A stretch of 64,000 bases of DNA. It comes from Harmothoe impar (Eukaryota; Annelida; Polychaeta; Phyllodocida; Polynoidae). Numbering within the stretch: the first letter of the stretch is position 1; the number at the start of each line of letters is the position of its first letter. Shown here piece by piece: positions 61,943 to 64,000 of this stretch. Below the pieces are notes generated by a model. The model was not told the origin of the DNA. It did no database searches and was given only the letters and a program-made list of their open reading frames with translations. Both the position numbers and the translations under genes were made by a program. The stretch spans positions 23,018,442 to 23,082,441 of the forward strand of contig OX381704.1 in NCBI GenBank assembly GCA_947462335.1, read 5' to 3'.

Positions 61943-64000
61943 ATGACTTATTTACATGAGATTAATGATGAAAAAGGCCTTCTTGTAACATGCATGAACG
62001 CTAGGAGCATACACAAGAAAAAATCTGCTATAAATTTAATTATAAATAGTGACATTACTGGCGTGTGTGAGTCCTGGCTACAGCCATCGACACTGGATAT
62101 GGACATGTATATACCTGGGTATCAGTTTACTAGATTAGACAGGCGCCCAACTATAAACAAAAACGCTGGTGGTCTTATGCTATATTGTAGAGACTCATAC
62201 ATAGCTGAGGTGGACGTCAACTTTTCATGTATAAACAGGGAATATGAAATACTGTGCGTTGATTTACTAATTAATGTTACTAAATACAAAGTGTTTATAT
62301 GTTATAGGCCACCTGATAAGGATGTCGATAAAGCTGCTATATATAATAAATTAAAGGATATGATATCAACTGTTTCTAAAAACAGGAAAATTATTATTTT
62401 AGGCGATTTCAATGTGAATCTACTGAATGATAAAGATGTTGAAGAGTCAGACGTTGACAATTTCTGTACGGAACTAGGTCTTTTCCAGCTAATTACAACC
62501 CCCACACGTCTAGTCTCAGGTACACTAATAGATCACATATATACTAATGTACATAATATCTCCCAGTCAGGAGTAATAGACTTCCATATATCTGATCATA
62601 GCCCTATATTTGTTTTAATTAAAAGTAAGAGAACTAAAATCGAAAAAAAGACTGTTTCGGCACGCTCATACAAAAAATATGATTTCTTCAAATTTAAAAA
62701 TAGATTACAAGAGCATAACTGGCATGATATAGTAAACACTGAAGACCCAGAGACGATGTGGGATAAGGTTTTAATAGTGATACAGGATTATTTAGACATT
62801 GATTGTCCGGTTAAGATGTTAACAATACCGGTATATACACCTGAATGGATGTCGGCAATTGTTATAAAAGCCATGAGGGATAGAGATATAGCCTTCAGGA
62901 CAGCAAGACGAGATAAAACACCAGCCAATTGGAGAGTAGCTTCTTTTCATAGAAATAATGTAGAGTTATTAATTTTTAATAGTAGAAAAGAGAAAGTTAA
63001 CTTATTATTAAGACACAGGAAAAATGATCCAGTCAAGTTCTGGGCAGGTATACGTAAGCTATTACCGGTTAAGGCTGTCGCTACTTTATTGAAGTTGAGA
63101 GATCAATCCAGTGGGGATCTCATACTACCTAATAGCTGTGCTAAATATATTAATGAGTTTTTTTCCACAATTGGCCAGAAGCTCGCTGATGCCCTACCAC
63201 AGGCTGCTCCTTTTACCGGTACTAAGCATGTTAACGCGCCGCTGGTGGACTGTGACCTCTTATACCCAATAGGCTATATTGAATTGATTAAACTGATCAA
63301 ATGTATTAATATTAGGAAGCCATCCTCTATAAGGAATGTGAAGAATTTCATAATTAAGGACTCTTTCCTAGCTATTGCTGATGTTATGTTGTGTTTATAT
63401 AATAAATGCCTCCAGAGATGTATTTTTCCTCGAGCATGGAAAGTAGCAACTGTAATTCCTTTGCCAAAGAAAGCAAATTCTCTTGATGTAAATGATCTTA
63501 GACCAATTAGTTTATTAGCCACCCCCGGTAAATTATTAGAAAAAATTATATGTAATAGGTTACAAACCCATATGGAAATGCATGGACTTTTGACTGTTAA
63601 TCAACACGGATACCGTAAGTGTCACTCGACACAGACTGCTATTAGTGCACACATATGTAATGTCTTAGATAACATAATAACCAATAATCCTACTTTCTCA
63701 TTGTACTTAGATTACAAGAAAGCCTTTGACACTGTTTCACATTTTATCCTAATTAAGAAAATTTCAGATTTTGGACTTAGCGCAAATACATGCGCTTGGT
63801 TCAAAAATTATCTGACAGACAGGTCACAGTGTGTTTTAGCTAATGATGTTGTTTCTAGACGACTACCTATTACTTATGGTGTCCCTCAGGGATCTGTTTT
63901 AGGCCCTGTACTTTTTTCTATTTACATAAATTCACTACCTGACTTATATAATTATGACATAACACTGTACGCAGATGACGCGGTAATATCTGTAACCCGT
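61943..64000 (+). CDS. LINE ORF2: APE endonuclease and reverse transcriptase (3'-incomplete)
   Basis: Open for 686 codons to the window edge. The ATG at 61943 was chosen because it aligns exactly with the start of the other copy. An in-frame ATG at 61910 is also possible. Endonuclease: CMNARSIHKKKSAINL, GVCESWLQPS, RLDRRPTINKNAGGLMLY, CYRPPDKD, IIILGDFNVNLL, GTLIDHIYTN and ISDHSPIFVL, so the catalytic E, GDFN and SDH motifs are present. Reverse transcriptase: ANSLDVNDLRPISLL, LYLDYKKAFDTVSH, YGVPQGSVLGPVLFSIYI and LYADDAVISV at the edge (catalytic DD). It nicks target DNA and copies the element RNA there. Motifs fit the CR1/Jockey-like assemblage. Confidence 0.92.
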   Translation, partial: MTYLHEINDEKGLLVTCMNARSIHKKKSAINLIINSDITGVCESWLQPSTLDMDMYIPGYQFTRLDRRPTINKNAGGLMLYCRDSYIAEVDVNFSCINREYEILCVDLLINVTKYKVFICYRPPDKDVDKAAIYNKLKDMISTVSKNRKIIILGDFNVNLLNDKDVEESDVDNFCTELGLFQLITTPTRLVSGTLIDHIYTNVHNISQSGVIDFHISDHSPIFVLIKSKRTKIEKKTVSARSYKKYDFFKFKNRLQEHNWHDIVNTEDPETMWDKVLIVIQDYLDIDCPVKMLTIPVYTPEWMSAIVIKAMRDRDIAFRTARRDKTPANWRVASFHRNNVELLIFNSRKEKVNLLLRHRKNDPVKFWAGIRKLLPVKAVATLLKLRDQSSGDLILPNSCAKYINEFFSTIGQKLADALPQAAPFTGTKHVNAPLVDCDLLYPIGYIELIKLIKCINIRKPSSIRNVKNFIIKDSFLAIADVMLCLYNKCLQRCIFPRAWKVATVIPLPKKANSLDVNDLRPISLLATPGKLLEKIICNRLQTHMEMHGLLTVNQHGYRKCHSTQTAISAHICNVLDNIITNNPTFSLYLDYKKAFDTVSHFILIKKISDFGLSANTCAWFKNYLTDRSQCVLANDVVSRRLPITYGVPQGSVLGPVLFSIYINSLPDLYNYDITLYADDAVISVTR

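Larger units (their letters stand above)
59433..64000 (+). mobile_element. Non-LTR retrotransposon (LINE) with NADAR domain, runs off window
   Basis: Plus-strand element with ORF1 (RRM-like part, then in the -1 frame a NADAR domain and polyQ tail), a ~600 bp inter-ORF spacer and ORF2 (endonuclease, reverse transcriptase) still open at the window end. ORF2 has no stop or frameshift in 686 codons. The family is shared with the dead copy at 40341-45353. Confidence 0.9.

Overview
The window is eukaryotic nuclear DNA, most likely from an invertebrate animal. It holds a gypsy/errantivirus-type provirus, animal-style non-LTR retrotransposons, tRNA-like SINEs and many short inverted-repeat transposons. 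There is no sign of bacterial gene organisation. I cannot name the species. Almost everything I recognise is mobile DNA. The one plausible piece of a host gene is a terminal exon on the minus strand at about 31.9-32.4 kb.

Region 1 (1-2188) is non-coding and carries two copies of a ~200 bp inverted-repeat element. Region 2 (2189-16474) is a complete 14.3 kb Ty3/gypsy-class endogenous retrovirus read on the minus strand. Its two 703 bp LTRs look identical and are flanked by a CATT target duplication. Gag, Pol (protease, reverse transcriptase, RNase H, integrase) and Env are all open. A canonical GGGAAAC slippery site sits directly before the gag stop, and a splice acceptor sits two bases before the env ATG. 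Two features stand out. The leader between the 5' LTR and gag has a 20-bp tandem array with seven perfect TGACGTCA (CRE/ATF) sites. Between env and the 3' LTR there is a 202-codon gene on the opposite strand, with its own TATA box, initiator and strong start context.

Region 3 (about 16.5-58.2 kb) is a graveyard of small DNA transposons. At least 26 copies of a palindromic element are bounded by TTAA and start CCCTTTAAGG, which suggests a piggyBac-type MITE. Other TIR elements include a ~2.05 kb TA-flanked element containing a 27-bp minisatellite, a 1.4 kb element in a CTG target, a 1.9 kb element with 120-bp internal repeats that has split a LINE, a 0.7 kb palindrome built from GGATCCGTC units, and three TA-flanked MITEs. 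The 9-mer GAGCAGCTC/GAGCTGCTC recurs 22 times in the window. Two local segmental duplications are visible, each interrupted by later insertions.

Region 4 has two related non-LTR retrotransposons. The minus-strand copy (40341-45353) is dead: it carries a frameshift and the 1.9 kb insertion. The plus-strand copy (59433 to the window end) has an RRM/coiled-coil ORF1 followed, one frame back, by a NADAR (ADP-ribose glycohydrolase-like) domain and a polyglutamine tail, then an endonuclease-reverse transcriptase ORF2 that runs off the window. A NADAR domain in a LINE, the antisense gene in the provirus and the CRE array are the most interesting observations here.
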